The translations under genes and the position numbers were made by a program. Positions 8,820 to 17,318 of a stretch of DNA of 64,000 nt are shown here, piece after piece. Under the pieces are notes generated by a model. That model searched no databases. It saw only the letters and a program-made list of their open reading frames with translations, and had not been told where the DNA came from. The stretch spans positions 682,001 to 746,000 of the forward strand of contig CAVPVD010000007.1 in assembly GCA_963709155.1 (NCBI GenBank), written 5' to 3'. This stretch comes from Bog-159 sp963709155 (lineage in GTDB: Bacteria > Acidobacteriota > Terriglobia > Bryobacterales > Bryobacteraceae). The stretch's first letter is position 1; every line of letters starts with the position of its first letter.

Positions 8820-8867
8820 GGCGGGACTTAAAAGTCCCGCCAGCACGCTGAAGCGCGCGCCACGGGG
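8820..8867. repeat. Hairpin repeat, family A copy 1
   Basis: Two hairpins in a row. The first has arms GGCGGGACTT/AAGTCCCGCC (8820-8841). The second is GCACGCTGAAGCGCGC, an imperfect arm pair, followed by GCCACGGGG. It lies in the gap between the VOC gene and arsR, where it could act as a weak terminator or RNA-processing site. Relatives are at 12364, 15480, 24685 and 44365. Confidence 0.75.
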
Positions 8868-8899
8868 CGATCCGACAATTGAACGGTTATGATTACAAC

Positions 8900-9223
8900 A
8901 TGCAAGGCGTAGCGGACGATGTTTTCAGGGCGCTGGCCGACCCGACCCGCCGGGCGATCTTTGAACGCCTGACGCGCGACGGGGAACTGACGGTGCATGC
9001 CCTGACCGATCATTCCGGAGTTTCGCAGCCGGCGGTGTCCAAGCACCTGGGCATTCTAAAACACGCTAACCTGGTGCGCGACAGGCGCGCGGGGCGCGAG
9101 ACGCACTACAGCGCGCAGCCGCAAGCCCTGGCGCCGCTGGTCGATTGGGTGAGCGCCTATGGGGCCTTCTGGCGCGAACGGTTCGACCGCCTGGAATCTA
9201 TTTTGAAAAGGATGGATCAATGA
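8900..9223 (+). CDS. ArsR-family winged-helix repressor
   Basis: The protein is 107 residues from the ATG at 8900 (MQGVADDVFRALADPTRRAI). It shows the ArsR pattern: ALADPTRRAIFERL, then the recognition helix SGVSQPAVSKHLGILKHANL and the wing RAGRETHYSAQ. No metal-binding Cys pair (ELCVCDL type) is present, so it belongs with the ArsR proteins that pair with SRPBCC domains rather than arsenic sensors. It overlaps the SRPBCC gene by four bases (ATGA). Its likely operator is the palindrome at 8319-8336; only a half-site (GGTTAT, 8885-8890) lies directly upstream of its own start. Confidence 0.88.
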   Translation: MQGVADDVFRALADPTRRAIFERLTRDGELTVHALTDHSGVSQPAVSKHLGILKHANLVRDRRAGRETHYSAQPQALAPLVDWVSAYGAFWRERFDRLESILKRMDQ

Positions 9224-9642
9224 TTACACCCGATACGATGCGTTCGGTTATCGTGGAGCGGGAGATGGCGCATCCGCCGGAAAAGATATGGCGGGCGCTC
9301 ACGCAAGGCGCGCTGATCGAGGAATGGCTGATGCAGAACGATTTCCAGCCGGTGGTCGGGCATCGGTTCAGCTTTCGCGCTACGCCGGTGCCGAAATGGA
9401 ATGGCGTGATCGACTGTGAAGTCCTGGTGGTCGAACCGCATGAGCGCCTCGCTTATACCTGGGGCTCGTTGGGATTCGAAAGCGTGGTCACGTGGACATT
9501 GACGCCGACGACGGGCGGGACGCATGTGCGCATGGAGCAATCCGGATTCGGGGCGGGACAGGATGCCAATTATAAGGGCGCCATGTGGGGCTGGCGGAAG
9601 TTCGTCGGCAACCTGGAGCGTGTCCTCGGGGAGTTGGGCTGA
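9220..9642 (+). CDS. SRPBCC (AHSA1-like) domain protein
   Basis: The protein is 140 residues, translationally coupled to arsR. Motifs are VEREMAHPPEKIWRALTQ, LIEEWLM, GHRFSFRATPVPKWNGVIDC and the C-terminal helix NYKGAMWGWRKFVGNLERVL, all typical of the AHSA1/START-like hydrophobic-pocket fold. Such proteins bind hydrophobic ligands. Fixed pairing with an ArsR repressor is well known, but the ligand is unknown. The stop is two bases before the next start. Confidence 0.85.
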   Translation: MITPDTMRSVIVEREMAHPPEKIWRALTQGALIEEWLMQNDFQPVVGHRFSFRATPVPKWNGVIDCEVLVVEPHERLAYTWGSLGFESVVTWTLTPTTGGTHVRMEQSGFGAGQDANYKGAMWGWRKFVGNLERVLGELG

Positions 9643-9644
9643 CG

Positions 9645-10064
9645 ATGAAAGCAAGAACTGTTACGTATTGGACAACTACCATTCTGGTAGCCGGCTTCAT
9701 CGGAAGCGGCGGTGCGGCGCAGATCGCACAATTTCTGGGCAACGAGCATGGCGTCGTGCCCGTGCTGGGCTATCCCACGTACTTTTTTGCCATCCTGGGA
9801 TTCTGGAAGGTGCTGGGAGCGATCGCCATACTCGTGCCGCGGTATCCGCGGCTGAAGGAATGGGCGTATGCGGGCATCTTCTTCGATCTGACGGGCGCGG
9901 CCGCATCGTGCGCGGCGGCCGGCGGCTACGGCGCTTACGGCTTTCACGTCATTGCCCCGTTGATCCTTGCGGGGATGACCGTGGCGTCATGGGCGCTGCG
10001 GCCTCCAGACCGGACGATCGGGGTGCTCTTTCCTGAGTTGAGCACTGGCGGGAGGGCCGCCTGA
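9645..10064 (+). CDS. DoxX-like membrane protein
   Basis: The protein is 139 residues with four hydrophobic helices (YWTTTILVAGFIGSGGAAQI, FFAILGFWKVLGAIAILV, WAYAGIFFDLTGAAASCAAA, HVIAPLILAGMTVASWAL) and the family-typical GFWKVLGAIAI and LKEWAYAGIFFDL. It is an inner-membrane protein of the DoxX/DoxD-like superfamily, often encoded beside SRPBCC/ArsR pairs. Its last codons and stop (GGGAGGGCCGCCTGA) fall inside a short form of the family B repeat, so the C-terminus may have been reshaped by that repeat. Confidence 0.8.
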   Translation: MKARTVTYWTTTILVAGFIGSGGAAQIAQFLGNEHGVVPVLGYPTYFFAILGFWKVLGAIAILVPRYPRLKEWAYAGIFFDLTGAAASCAAAGGYGAYGFHVIAPLILAGMTVASWALRPPDRTIGVLFPELSTGGRAA

Positions 10065-10098
10065 AAGACGGCTGCGGGCAGGATTGCCCGCCCTCCAA
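10051..10098. repeat. Short family B repeat
   Basis: An internally shortened copy of the family B element: GGAGGGCCGCC at one end and GGATTGCCCGCCCTCCAA at the other. It overlaps the 3' end and stop codon of the DoxX-like gene. Confidence 0.65.
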
Positions 10099-10102
10099 TT
10101 CT

Positions 10103-12373
10103 ATGAGAGATCACGGTTCGATCATTATACGGGGCGCGCGGGAGAACAATCTCAAGAACGTCTCGCTCGATATTCCGAAGCGGAAGATCAGCGTATTTAC
10201 GGGGGTGTCGGGCTCGGGTAAGTCCTCGCTGGTTTTCAACACGATCGCCGCGGAGAGCCAACGGCTGATCAACGAAACCTATCCGGCATTCGTGCAACAA
10301 TTCATGCCGCATTACGGCCAGCCCGACGCCGATTTGCTGGAAAACATTTCGGCGGCCATCATTGTCGACCAGCAAAGGCTGGGGGGCAACCTGCGTTCGA
10401 CGGTGGCGACGGTGACCGATACGGCGCAAATGCTGCGGGTGCTCTTTTCCAGGATGGGCAAGCCGCGCCTGCCCGCACCGAGCTATTATTCGTATCACGA
10501 TCCGCGGGGCATGTGCGCGACTTGCGAAGGCGTGGGCCAGGCGGCGGCTATGAATATGGCCGCGGTGGTGGACGAAAGCAAGTCGCTGAACCAGGGGGCG
10601 CTGATCGCGCGGGGTTTTGAAGTGGATGGCTGGTGGTGGGCCGTCTATGCCCGGTCCGGCATGTTCGATCTGGACAAACCCATCCGCAAATACACGGCCG
10701 CAGAACGCGCCAACCTGTTCGATCTGGACGACGGGCGCAAGATCAAGGTGGACAAGATCAATCTCACCTATCTGGGCGTGGTGCCGAAGCTCAAGCAATC
10801 GTTGGGCGGCAAGGACCCAGAGGGTCTGCAACCGCATATCCGGGCCGAATACGACCGCATCTATACGCGCAAGATCTGTCCTACGTGCAAAGGGGCGCGG
10901 CTGAAGGCTGAGGCGCTGGCGAGCAAGATTTCCGGCAAGAATATCGCGGAATTGTCGGCCATGCAGGTGAGCGACCTGGCGCGGCTGGTGCGCGGCATCG
11001 AGGCGCCGCAGGTAGGGCCGATGCTGGCGGCGCTGGCTACGCGGCTGGAGAACCTGAACACCATCGGGCTGGGCTATCTGAGCCTGGACCGGGAGAGTTC
11101 GAGCCTGTCGGGCGGGGAGAGCCAGCGGGTGAAGATGGTGCGCCATCTGGGCTCGTCGCTGACCGATATCACGTATGTATTCGATGAACCCTCGGTGGGG
11201 CTGCATCCGCACGACGTGGGGCGGATGGCCGGATTGATGCAGCAACTGCGGGACAAGGGCAACACGGTGCTGATCGTGGAGCACAAGCCGGACATGATCG
11301 CCATCGCCGACCATGTGGTGGACATGGGTCCGTATGCCGGCAGCAAGGGCGGCGAAGTGGTCTACGAGGGCGATTTCGCGGGGCTTTTGACCTCGGGTAC
11401 GCCGACGGGCAACCACATGAAGAAGCACCAGCCGATCAAGGGGAAGGTGCGGAAGCGGAGCGGCGTACTGAAGATCGCGCATGCCCGGCTGAACAATCTG
11501 AAAGACGTATCGGTGAGCATTCCAAAGGGCGTGCTGACGGCGGTTTCGGGGGTGGCGGGCTCGGGCAAGTCATCGCTGATCGTGGGCTGCCTGCCGGAGG
11601 CCTATCCGGAGACCATCATCATCGACCAGAACCTGGCACGCGGCTCGCGGCGGTCTAACACGGCGACTTATACCGGCATTTTGGACAACGTGCGCAAGGC
11701 CTTTGCCAAGGCCAACGCGGTGGATGCCGCGCTGTTCTCGGCCAATTCCAAGGGGGCGTGTCCGGACTGCAACGGGCTGGGCGTCATCTATACGGACCTC
11801 GGGCATCTCGATCCGATGGCCACCACCTGCGAGACCTGCGAGGGCAGACGATTCCAGCCCGAAGTGCTGGAGCACCGGCTGCGCGGCAAGTCCATCAGCG
11901 ACGTGTACGAGATGAGCATTGCGGACGCGCTGGAGTTTTTCAGCGAGCCGGGCATCGCCAGGATTCTGCAGGGGCTGGACGATGTAGGTTTGGGCTATCT
12001 GACGCTGGGCCAGCCGCTCTCGACGCTGTCGGGCGGAGAGCGGCAGCGGCTGAAACTGGCGGCGGAACTGGGCCAAAAGGGCAACATTTATGTGCTCGAC
12101 GAGCCTACGTCGAGCCTGCATATGAACGATGTGGACACGCTGATCGGACTGTTCGACCGGCTGGTCGATACGGGATCGACGGTGATTGTCATCGAGCACA
12201 ATCTGGACGTGATCGCGCGGGCGGACTGGGTGATCGATCTGGGGCCGGGCGCGGGGCATGAGGGGGGCAGGGTGCAGTTCGAGGGCTTGCCTCAAGATCT
12301 TGCGCGGGATGGGAAGACGCTTACCGGGCGTTATTTGTCGGCGAAAGGGTATGCAACTGAGACGGCGGACTGA
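10103..12373 (+). CDS. Short-form UvrA-like ATPase
   Basis: The protein is 756 residues, shorter than canonical UvrA (about 940). It has two ABC ATPase halves. Walker A motifs are GVSGSGKSSLVFN (about residue 34) and GVAGSGKSSLIVG (about 484); signatures are SGGESQRVK (about 335) and SGGERQRLK (about 643). Cys pairs of zinc modules are seen (CATCEGVG, CPTCKGARL, CPDCNGLG, CETCEGRR). The UvrB-binding region seems reduced. Such short UvrA-like proteins occur in drug-resistance and stress settings; a role in DNA damage recognition or drug protection is inferred. It follows the ArsR/SRPBCC/DoxX genes. Its stop codon sits in the loop of a hairpin repeat. Confidence 0.85.
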   Translation: MRDHGSIIIRGARENNLKNVSLDIPKRKISVFTGVSGSGKSSLVFNTIAAESQRLINETYPAFVQQFMPHYGQPDADLLENISAAIIVDQQRLGGNLRSTVATVTDTAQMLRVLFSRMGKPRLPAPSYYSYHDPRGMCATCEGVGQAAAMNMAAVVDESKSLNQGALIARGFEVDGWWWAVYARSGMFDLDKPIRKYTAAERANLFDLDDGRKIKVDKINLTYLGVVPKLKQSLGGKDPEGLQPHIRAEYDRIYTRKICPTCKGARLKAEALASKISGKNIAELSAMQVSDLARLVRGIEAPQVGPMLAALATRLENLNTIGLGYLSLDRESSSLSGGESQRVKMVRHLGSSLTDITYVFDEPSVGLHPHDVGRMAGLMQQLRDKGNTVLIVEHKPDMIAIADHVVDMGPYAGSKGGEVVYEGDFAGLLTSGTPTGNHMKKHQPIKGKVRKRSGVLKIAHARLNNLKDVSVSIPKGVLTAVSGVAGSGKSSLIVGCLPEAYPETIIIDQNLARGSRRSNTATYTGILDNVRKAFAKANAVDAALFSANSKGACPDCNGLGVIYTDLGHLDPMATTCETCEGRRFQPEVLEHRLRGKSISDVYEMSIADALEFFSEPGIARILQGLDDVGLGYLTLGQPLSTLSGGERQRLKLAAELGQKGNIYVLDEPTSSLHMNDVDTLIGLFDRLVDTGSTVIVIEHNLDVIARADWVIDLGPGAGHEGGRVQFEGLPQDLARDGKTLTGRYLSAKGYATETAD

Positions 12374-12433
12374 AGTCCGCCGCAAGCGGGACTTAAAAGT
12401 CCCGCCGGCACGCTGAAGGGTGCGCCACGGGGC
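12364..12433. repeat. Hairpin repeat, family A copy 2 (three hairpins)
   Basis: Arms GGCGGACT/AGTCCGCC enclose the last codon and stop of the UvrA-like gene. A second hairpin (GCGGGACTT/AAGTCCCGC) and a third, imperfect one (GCACGCTGAAGGGTGC) follow, then GCCACGGGG. It may serve as the transcript end. Confidence 0.75.
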
Positions 12434-12524
12434 TACGGCCTGTCAGCAGGATAAATCAGCAGGATAAGAAAGTCCCGCCGACTGTTGTTACAATGACCGG
12501 TTCATTTAGGACGGAGGCTTCCTG

Positions 12525-12920
12525 GTGGCTGCCCTGAGGGCACTTATGCGCGTGTTCAGTTATCTCTTTCACGGGCTGTTGACGCTGTTTCTCCTAGGCA
12601 TTTCCGTGGTGGCGCTGTCGAGCGGCCAACCCCTGACGCTGGAGATGTTGCCCTGGCAGGGCCCAGCGTTGACCTGGTGGCTGCTGGGGGCGGCCGCGGC
12701 GGGTCTGGCATTGGTGATCCTGGCAATGTTCGGGAAATGGCGCGCCCTGTTTTTCCTTTGGAGTCTGGCCGTATTAGCCATCACGGTCCGGGGATTCTTC
12801 TTTAGCCACTACTATTTTGCGGGGGCGCCGGAGTTTCACCAGGCCCTGTATTTGACGGCCGGCGCGCTGATTGCAGCCTTAGGCGCCTGGTTCCAGTTGT
12901 ACCGCGTACCCTGGCGCTAA
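12525..12920 (+). CDS. Four-helix inner-membrane protein, unknown role
   Basis: The protein is 131 residues from a GTG at 12525 with CGGAGG nine bases upstream; an ATG at 12546 is an alternative. Hydrophobic segments are LFHGLLTLFLLGISVVALS, LTWWLLGAAAAGLALVILAM, ALFFLWSLAVLAITVRGFFF and ALYLTAGALIAALGAWFQLY. No domain is recognised. It lies just before the VWA-type gene on the same strand, 44 bases apart. Confidence 0.65.
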   Translation: MAALRALMRVFSYLFHGLLTLFLLGISVVALSSGQPLTLEMLPWQGPALTWWLLGAAAAGLALVILAMFGKWRALFFLWSLAVLAITVRGFFFSHYYFAGAPEFHQALYLTAGALIAALGAWFQLYRVPWR

Positions 12921-12964
12921 AGACATATAAGCCACTGGGAGCCAATGGAGCGATAATAAACTCG

Positions 12965-15469
12965 ATGTGTACTTCCGTTAGTTTCCGGATCGTGGCGTTG
13001 TTGATCGCCGCCGGTGCTGCTCCCGCCATCCAGGCCGAGCAGGGCCTCCTTACTTTCGTGTTCGGTCCAAGTTCACAGGAAGCTGCGCGACAATCCGCGC
13101 GGGCCGCGGCGGCAGCCGCCCGCCACTGGCAACAGACCGAAGGCGGTATCGTACAAATCCGGCGCGCCGGCAGCGCCGATGCGCAGACCATTACGGCGGG
13201 CATGGGCGCGAAGGAACTGGAACAGGCGTTCACCGACGCGGCGTTGGCTGCGCGCGAGGTGGATCCGCCGTCATTTATTATCACGCTGGATTCGGCCGCC
13301 CAAGCCGCGGCTTTGAGTACCGGCGCGCGGATCGTGGTCGCGGTGCTGAACAGCCCGCCCTTCTCGAGCGAGGGAGAGCACGCTCTGGAACATCTGGCGG
13401 AGGTTTGCCAGGGTAAGTACGTAAGAGTTCTCGTGCTCGATATCGACGAGGGCTCCAAGAGCGTGCCGAATGCCGCACTGAACAACCTGGCTACACGGTC
13501 CGGCGGCGCTTGGGTGCGGCAGGCCAGAGCCTTGGAACCGAACGTGACGACGGCAGCTACGATGGCCGCCGGCCCGGAGGACGCGGCCCCAACGGCGCCG
13601 GCTGCCAGGCCCAGCATTACGGCCGCGGCTGCCACGCCGCCGGCACCTGGGACGATCCCGAAATTCGAGATCCCGGTACACATCCGGTTCATGCGCACGT
13701 CCGGAAGCGGATCGGTGGGCAGCAGCATGCTCGACCACGATGCGGATTTCGGCACGATGGCGGTACTGGTAGGCACCGGCGGCGCGATGACACTGGCCAG
13801 CGGTTCGAACGAGGTTTCGTTTGAAGCCAACGACTCGAACGCGCCTTTGCAGGGCATGATCACGGTGGAATCGCCGTTGAATGCCTTAAAGTTCGAAACC
13901 GACGACAACACGAATACCTACCAGGCACGCGCGCGGATCACGGCGACAGTGCTCAACGCGAAAGGCGCGCCCATCTGGAGCGGGCGCAAAGAGGTGAACG
14001 TCCACGGACCGGTCAAGCGCATGGATGAACGCCAGCAGGGCAGCATGTTTTTCATGCGCTCGGTAAACCTGGCGGGCAAGGGGCCCTTCATGCTGGAAGC
14101 GAAAGTAGAGGACCTGATCGCGGGCACCAGCGGCGTGATCCAGACGCCGTTGAAAACTAGCCGGAATTCGCCCGGGCTGGTGGCCACCGACGCGGTGGTG
14201 GTGCGGCCGTTTAAAGGATCGGCGGATAAGTTTGAAGCCGACCAGATATTGAGCTACGAGGGAGAGGCTTTGTCCCCGGTGCTCGATCCGGTGTTCCGGG
14301 CGGAACAGCCGATTAACCTGCAGATCTACCTGCGGCTTTATCCAGATATCCACGGCGCGCCGCTCGATCTGAGCATGGAGATCGTACACGACGGTAAGGT
14401 GGTGGCGCGCATGCCGCTGCCCTTCAAGAGCGGCCTGGCGAACAACGCGCGCGAAGGAGGCTCCGGCTTCGGGGGCGCGGGAGAAAGCATGCTGGGCGGG
14501 CAGGCAAAAGAGTTCCCCTACCTGGCGGATATGAAGGGTGCGAGATTTTCTCCCGGCGATTATCGTGCCATTATTTCGGTGCGGCAGGGCAAGGGTGTGA
14601 TTAAGCGCGCGGTGGCGTTCCAGGTGGTTGGGAAAGCGCCGGTGCAGCCGGTGCAGGTCGCGGGTTTGGCCAAAGTGCCGGCGGGCCCGAACGCGGAAAC
14701 TGAAAACGTGGACGTGGTGCTGCCGGAAATCGAACCGGCGTCAATCGATGGGAGCGGCCTGAAAATGCGCGCGGACGAACAGAAGCGCTTGTGGGACGAC
14801 GCCTCGAAGACGGCCATGGGTTATTTAGATCACCTTCCGGATTTCCGGTGTTTTCAGGAAACGCATCGCTTTACCGCTCCTTTAAAGAATCCGGATCAAC
14901 TGAAAGAGGCCGATTCGTTCAAAGACGCCTTGATGTACGAAGGCGGTAGAGTGCAGTACCAGCGAATCGAAATTAACGGATTGAAACCCGAGAACACGGA
15001 CGCCATTAGCAAGGGGATTCTGGCGCGCAACGAGTTCGGCTCGCTGCTGCGTGGGTTGTTTGACCCGGAAACGGCCGCAGTCTACAAGTGGGCGGGCCGG
15101 GCGATGGCGATGGGCGTGCTGTGTGAAGTATTCGAAGTCGATGTGAAGCGGGAAAAATCGAACTTCATGCTGAATTACGGGGGAATGCGCGAGCGCGTGG
15201 GCTACAGCGGGCGTGTTTTCATCGACGAAGAGACGAATATGGTGAGACGGCTCACGATTTCGGGGGTGGGGCTGCCGAAAGAGTTCGGGCTGCAATCGCC
15301 GGCGCTGTCGCTCGATTACGGAATGGTGAGAATCGGTAAGGCGGATTACCTACTGCCTTTGCGTTCGGTGCTGCAATTGCGGCATGCAAAGGCGTTCGTG
15401 CGCAACGAGAGCGTGTTCCGCGGATACCGGAAGTTCGAGGCGGAGTCGGAAATTAAATTTAATAACTAA
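12965..15469 (+). CDS. Exported VWA-type acidobacterial protein
   Basis: The protein is 834 residues with a signal peptide (RIVALLIAAGAAPAIQA). Residues about 20-200 resemble the VWFA-related domain frequent in Acidobacteria: ARIVVAVLNSPPFSSEGEHA and VRVLVLDIDEGSKSVP, but without a clear DxSxS metal site. A low-complexity Ala/Pro/Thr linker follows (about 200-235), then beta-rich segments. A C-terminal domain (from about 615, HLPDFRCFQETHRF) has the layout of lipoprotein-carrier-like outer-membrane proteins and ends in EAESEIKFNN. It is probably periplasmic or surface exposed. Function unknown. Confidence 0.7.
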   Translation: MCTSVSFRIVALLIAAGAAPAIQAEQGLLTFVFGPSSQEAARQSARAAAAAARHWQQTEGGIVQIRRAGSADAQTITAGMGAKELEQAFTDAALAAREVDPPSFIITLDSAAQAAALSTGARIVVAVLNSPPFSSEGEHALEHLAEVCQGKYVRVLVLDIDEGSKSVPNAALNNLATRSGGAWVRQARALEPNVTTAATMAAGPEDAAPTAPAARPSITAAAATPPAPGTIPKFEIPVHIRFMRTSGSGSVGSSMLDHDADFGTMAVLVGTGGAMTLASGSNEVSFEANDSNAPLQGMITVESPLNALKFETDDNTNTYQARARITATVLNAKGAPIWSGRKEVNVHGPVKRMDERQQGSMFFMRSVNLAGKGPFMLEAKVEDLIAGTSGVIQTPLKTSRNSPGLVATDAVVVRPFKGSADKFEADQILSYEGEALSPVLDPVFRAEQPINLQIYLRLYPDIHGAPLDLSMEIVHDGKVVARMPLPFKSGLANNAREGGSGFGGAGESMLGGQAKEFPYLADMKGARFSPGDYRAIISVRQGKGVIKRAVAFQVVGKAPVQPVQVAGLAKVPAGPNAETENVDVVLPEIEPASIDGSGLKMRADEQKRLWDDASKTAMGYLDHLPDFRCFQETHRFTAPLKNPDQLKEADSFKDALMYEGGRVQYQRIEINGLKPENTDAISKGILARNEFGSLLRGLFDPETAAVYKWAGRAMAMGVLCEVFEVDVKREKSNFMLNYGGMRERVGYSGRVFIDEETNMVRRLTISGVGLPKEFGLQSPALSLDYGMVRIGKADYLLPLRSVLQLRHAKAFVRNESVFRGYRKFEAESEIKFNN

Positions 15470-15479
15470 GGGGAAAGCC

Positions 15480-15522
15480 GGCGAACTAAAGTTCGCCGCT
15501 GCACGCTAAAGCGTGCGCCACG
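15480..15522. repeat. Hairpin repeat, family A copy 3
   Basis: Arms GGCGAACT/AGTTCGCC and GCACGCT/AGCGTGC, followed by GCCACG. The first stem differs from copies 1 and 2 at several positions but pairing is kept. It lies between the VWA-type gene and the glycosyltransferase gene. Confidence 0.75.
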
Positions 15523-15570
15523 TTTGTTTTGGCGGGTTCGATTTGTTAACATCAGGTTGTATACAGCGCC

Positions 15571-17184
15571 ATGGTAGCCACTTTGCTTCCTCTTGCATTT
15601 CTGGCGGCGAATACTGCGACGTCCCGCCTGGCGCGCAGCCTGTTCGACGACACCTTTAGCGGTGTGCATCAACTGAGCTGGTTCGACTGGGCGATTCTGA
15701 TCCCTTACTTCGGCATCCTGACGCTGCTGTCGGTGTACGGCATACATCGCTACGAAACGATCCGCACTTACTTCAAGCATCGCAAGAAGGCTACCGGCGA
15801 GCCGCCAAAGCGGTTCGCGCAATTGCCCCAGGTTACGATCCAACTACCTATCTTCAACGAGCGGTATGTGATCGAGCGGCTGATCGACGAAGTGACGCGC
15901 ATCGAGTATCCGCGGGAACTGCTGCAGATCCAGGTGTTGGACGACTCCACGGACGATACGGCACAGTTCGCCGCAGATTTAGTGGAGCGATACCGGACGC
16001 TGGGGTTTCCGATCGAATACCACCACCGTAATAATCGGGCAGGGTTCAAGGCAGGCGCGCTGCAGGAAGGGCTGAAGACGGCTAGCGGGGAATTCGTGGC
16101 CATCTTCGATGCCGATTTCGTGCCGCCGCCGGATTTCCTGACGCGCACGATTCATCATTTTGCCGATCCGATTATCGGGGTGGTGCAGACGCGCTGGAGT
16201 TATCTGAACCGCGACTACAGCTTCCTCACCGAAGTGGAAGCCATGCTGCTGGACGGGCATTTTATCCTGGAGCACGGGGCCCGGTCGCGCGCGGGATACT
16301 TCTTCAACTTCAATGGCACGGCCGGCATTCTGCGGCGCAAAATGATCGACGACGCGGGCGGCTGGCAGCACGATACGCTGACCGAGGATTCCGATCTCAG
16401 CTACCGCGCGCAACTGAAGGGCTGGAAGTTCGTGTATATGCCGGGGCTGGACTGCCCGTCGGAGCTTCCGGTGGAGATGCACGGATTCCAGGTGCAGCAA
16501 TCGCGCTGGGCCAAGGGGCTGACGCAGTGCGCGCGCAAGCTGCTGCCCATGGTGCTGCGGTCGAACATTTCGAAGCGCGCGAAGTTCGAGGCGATCATGC
16601 ACTTGACGCCCAACATTTCGTATCCGCTGATGATCGTGGTATCGGCGCTGATGCTGCCGGTGATGATCGTGCGGTTCTACATGGGAGTTTGGCAGATGGT
16701 TTTCATCGATCTGCCGCTGATCATGGCCGCATTTTGGTCGATTTCCGCGTTCTATGTGGTGGCGCAGAGGGAGCTGTATCCCAAGAACTGGAAGCGTTCG
16801 ATTCTATTGCTGCCGGTGCTGATGGCGGTAGGAGTGGCGCTGACGGTGATCAATACGCGGGCCGTGATGGAGGCCTTGTTCGGCGTGACCACCGGGTTTG
16901 TACGCACGCCCAAGTTCGCGATCGGCGACCGGCCGATGAACCTGGAGAACAAGCAATACAGGCGCAAGAGCGGGCTGCTGCCGTACATCGAAATTGCGGT
17001 GGGGACTTACTTTTTGGCGATGATCGTGTTCGCGGTCGACACTTACAATTTCTTTTCCATTCCGTTTCTGCTGTTATTCGTGGCCGGGTATTACTGGGCA
17101 GGCTGGGGCACTCTTTATCAAGAGCAGCAGAGCCGTTTGCGATGGCTCAGGCAGCGCCGGCTGGAATTGAAGACGGCGCGCTGA
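15571..17184 (+). CDS. Processive family 2 glycosyltransferase, membrane bound
   Basis: The protein is 537 residues. After an N-terminal membrane helix (WAILIPYFGILTLLSVYGI) comes a GT2 domain with QVTIQLPIFNERYVIERLID, LDDSTDDT, FDADFVPP (DxD), TLTEDSDLSYRAQLKGW and the processive-type QxxRW as QQSRWAKG (about residue 310). Four or more helices follow (YPLMIVVSALMLPVMIV, LPLIMAAFWSISAFYVV, SILLLPVLMAVGVALTV). This layout matches cellulose-synthase-like and glucosylceramide-synthase-like enzymes, which transfer a sugar from a nucleotide donor at the inner membrane and may export the product. The acceptor and sugar cannot be told from sequence. No BcsB-like partner is adjacent. Confidence 0.82.
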   Translation: MVATLLPLAFLAANTATSRLARSLFDDTFSGVHQLSWFDWAILIPYFGILTLLSVYGIHRYETIRTYFKHRKKATGEPPKRFAQLPQVTIQLPIFNERYVIERLIDEVTRIEYPRELLQIQVLDDSTDDTAQFAADLVERYRTLGFPIEYHHRNNRAGFKAGALQEGLKTASGEFVAIFDADFVPPPDFLTRTIHHFADPIIGVVQTRWSYLNRDYSFLTEVEAMLLDGHFILEHGARSRAGYFFNFNGTAGILRRKMIDDAGGWQHDTLTEDSDLSYRAQLKGWKFVYMPGLDCPSELPVEMHGFQVQQSRWAKGLTQCARKLLPMVLRSNISKRAKFEAIMHLTPNISYPLMIVVSALMLPVMIVRFYMGVWQMVFIDLPLIMAAFWSISAFYVVAQRELYPKNWKRSILLLPVLMAVGVALTVINTRAVMEALFGVTTGFVRTPKFAIGDRPMNLENKQYRRKSGLLPYIEIAVGTYFLAMIVFAVDTYNFFSIPFLLLFVAGYYWAGWGTLYQEQQSRLRWLRQRRLELKTAR

Positions 17185-17203
17185 AGGGCAAGACAAACCA
17201 GGA

Positions 17204-17265
17204 GCGGGTCTGGAGACCCGCTGCAGGCCTGGAGGCCCGCCCCACAAGGGCCCGCCCCACATCGG
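17204..17265. repeat. Hairpin repeat, family C (TGGA-loop type)
   Basis: Arms GCGGGTC/GACCCGC around TGGA, then GCAGGCCTGGAGGCCCGCC and CCCAC motifs repeated. It lies between the glycosyltransferase gene and the FHA/kinase operon. Close relatives are at 20741 (inside a gene) and 27881. Confidence 0.7.
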
Positions 17266-17318
17266 CTTAAAATAAGTTAATTGATGTCTGGAAACCGGCG
17301 GCGGCGGTGCGGGCGTCT

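Noticed and set aside
9944..11482. 512-codon open frame on the minus strand opposite the UvrA-like gene
   Set aside because: It mirrors a strongly conserved gene on the plus strand, has His/Arg/Gln-rich text with no domain, and is a usual shadow at high GC.
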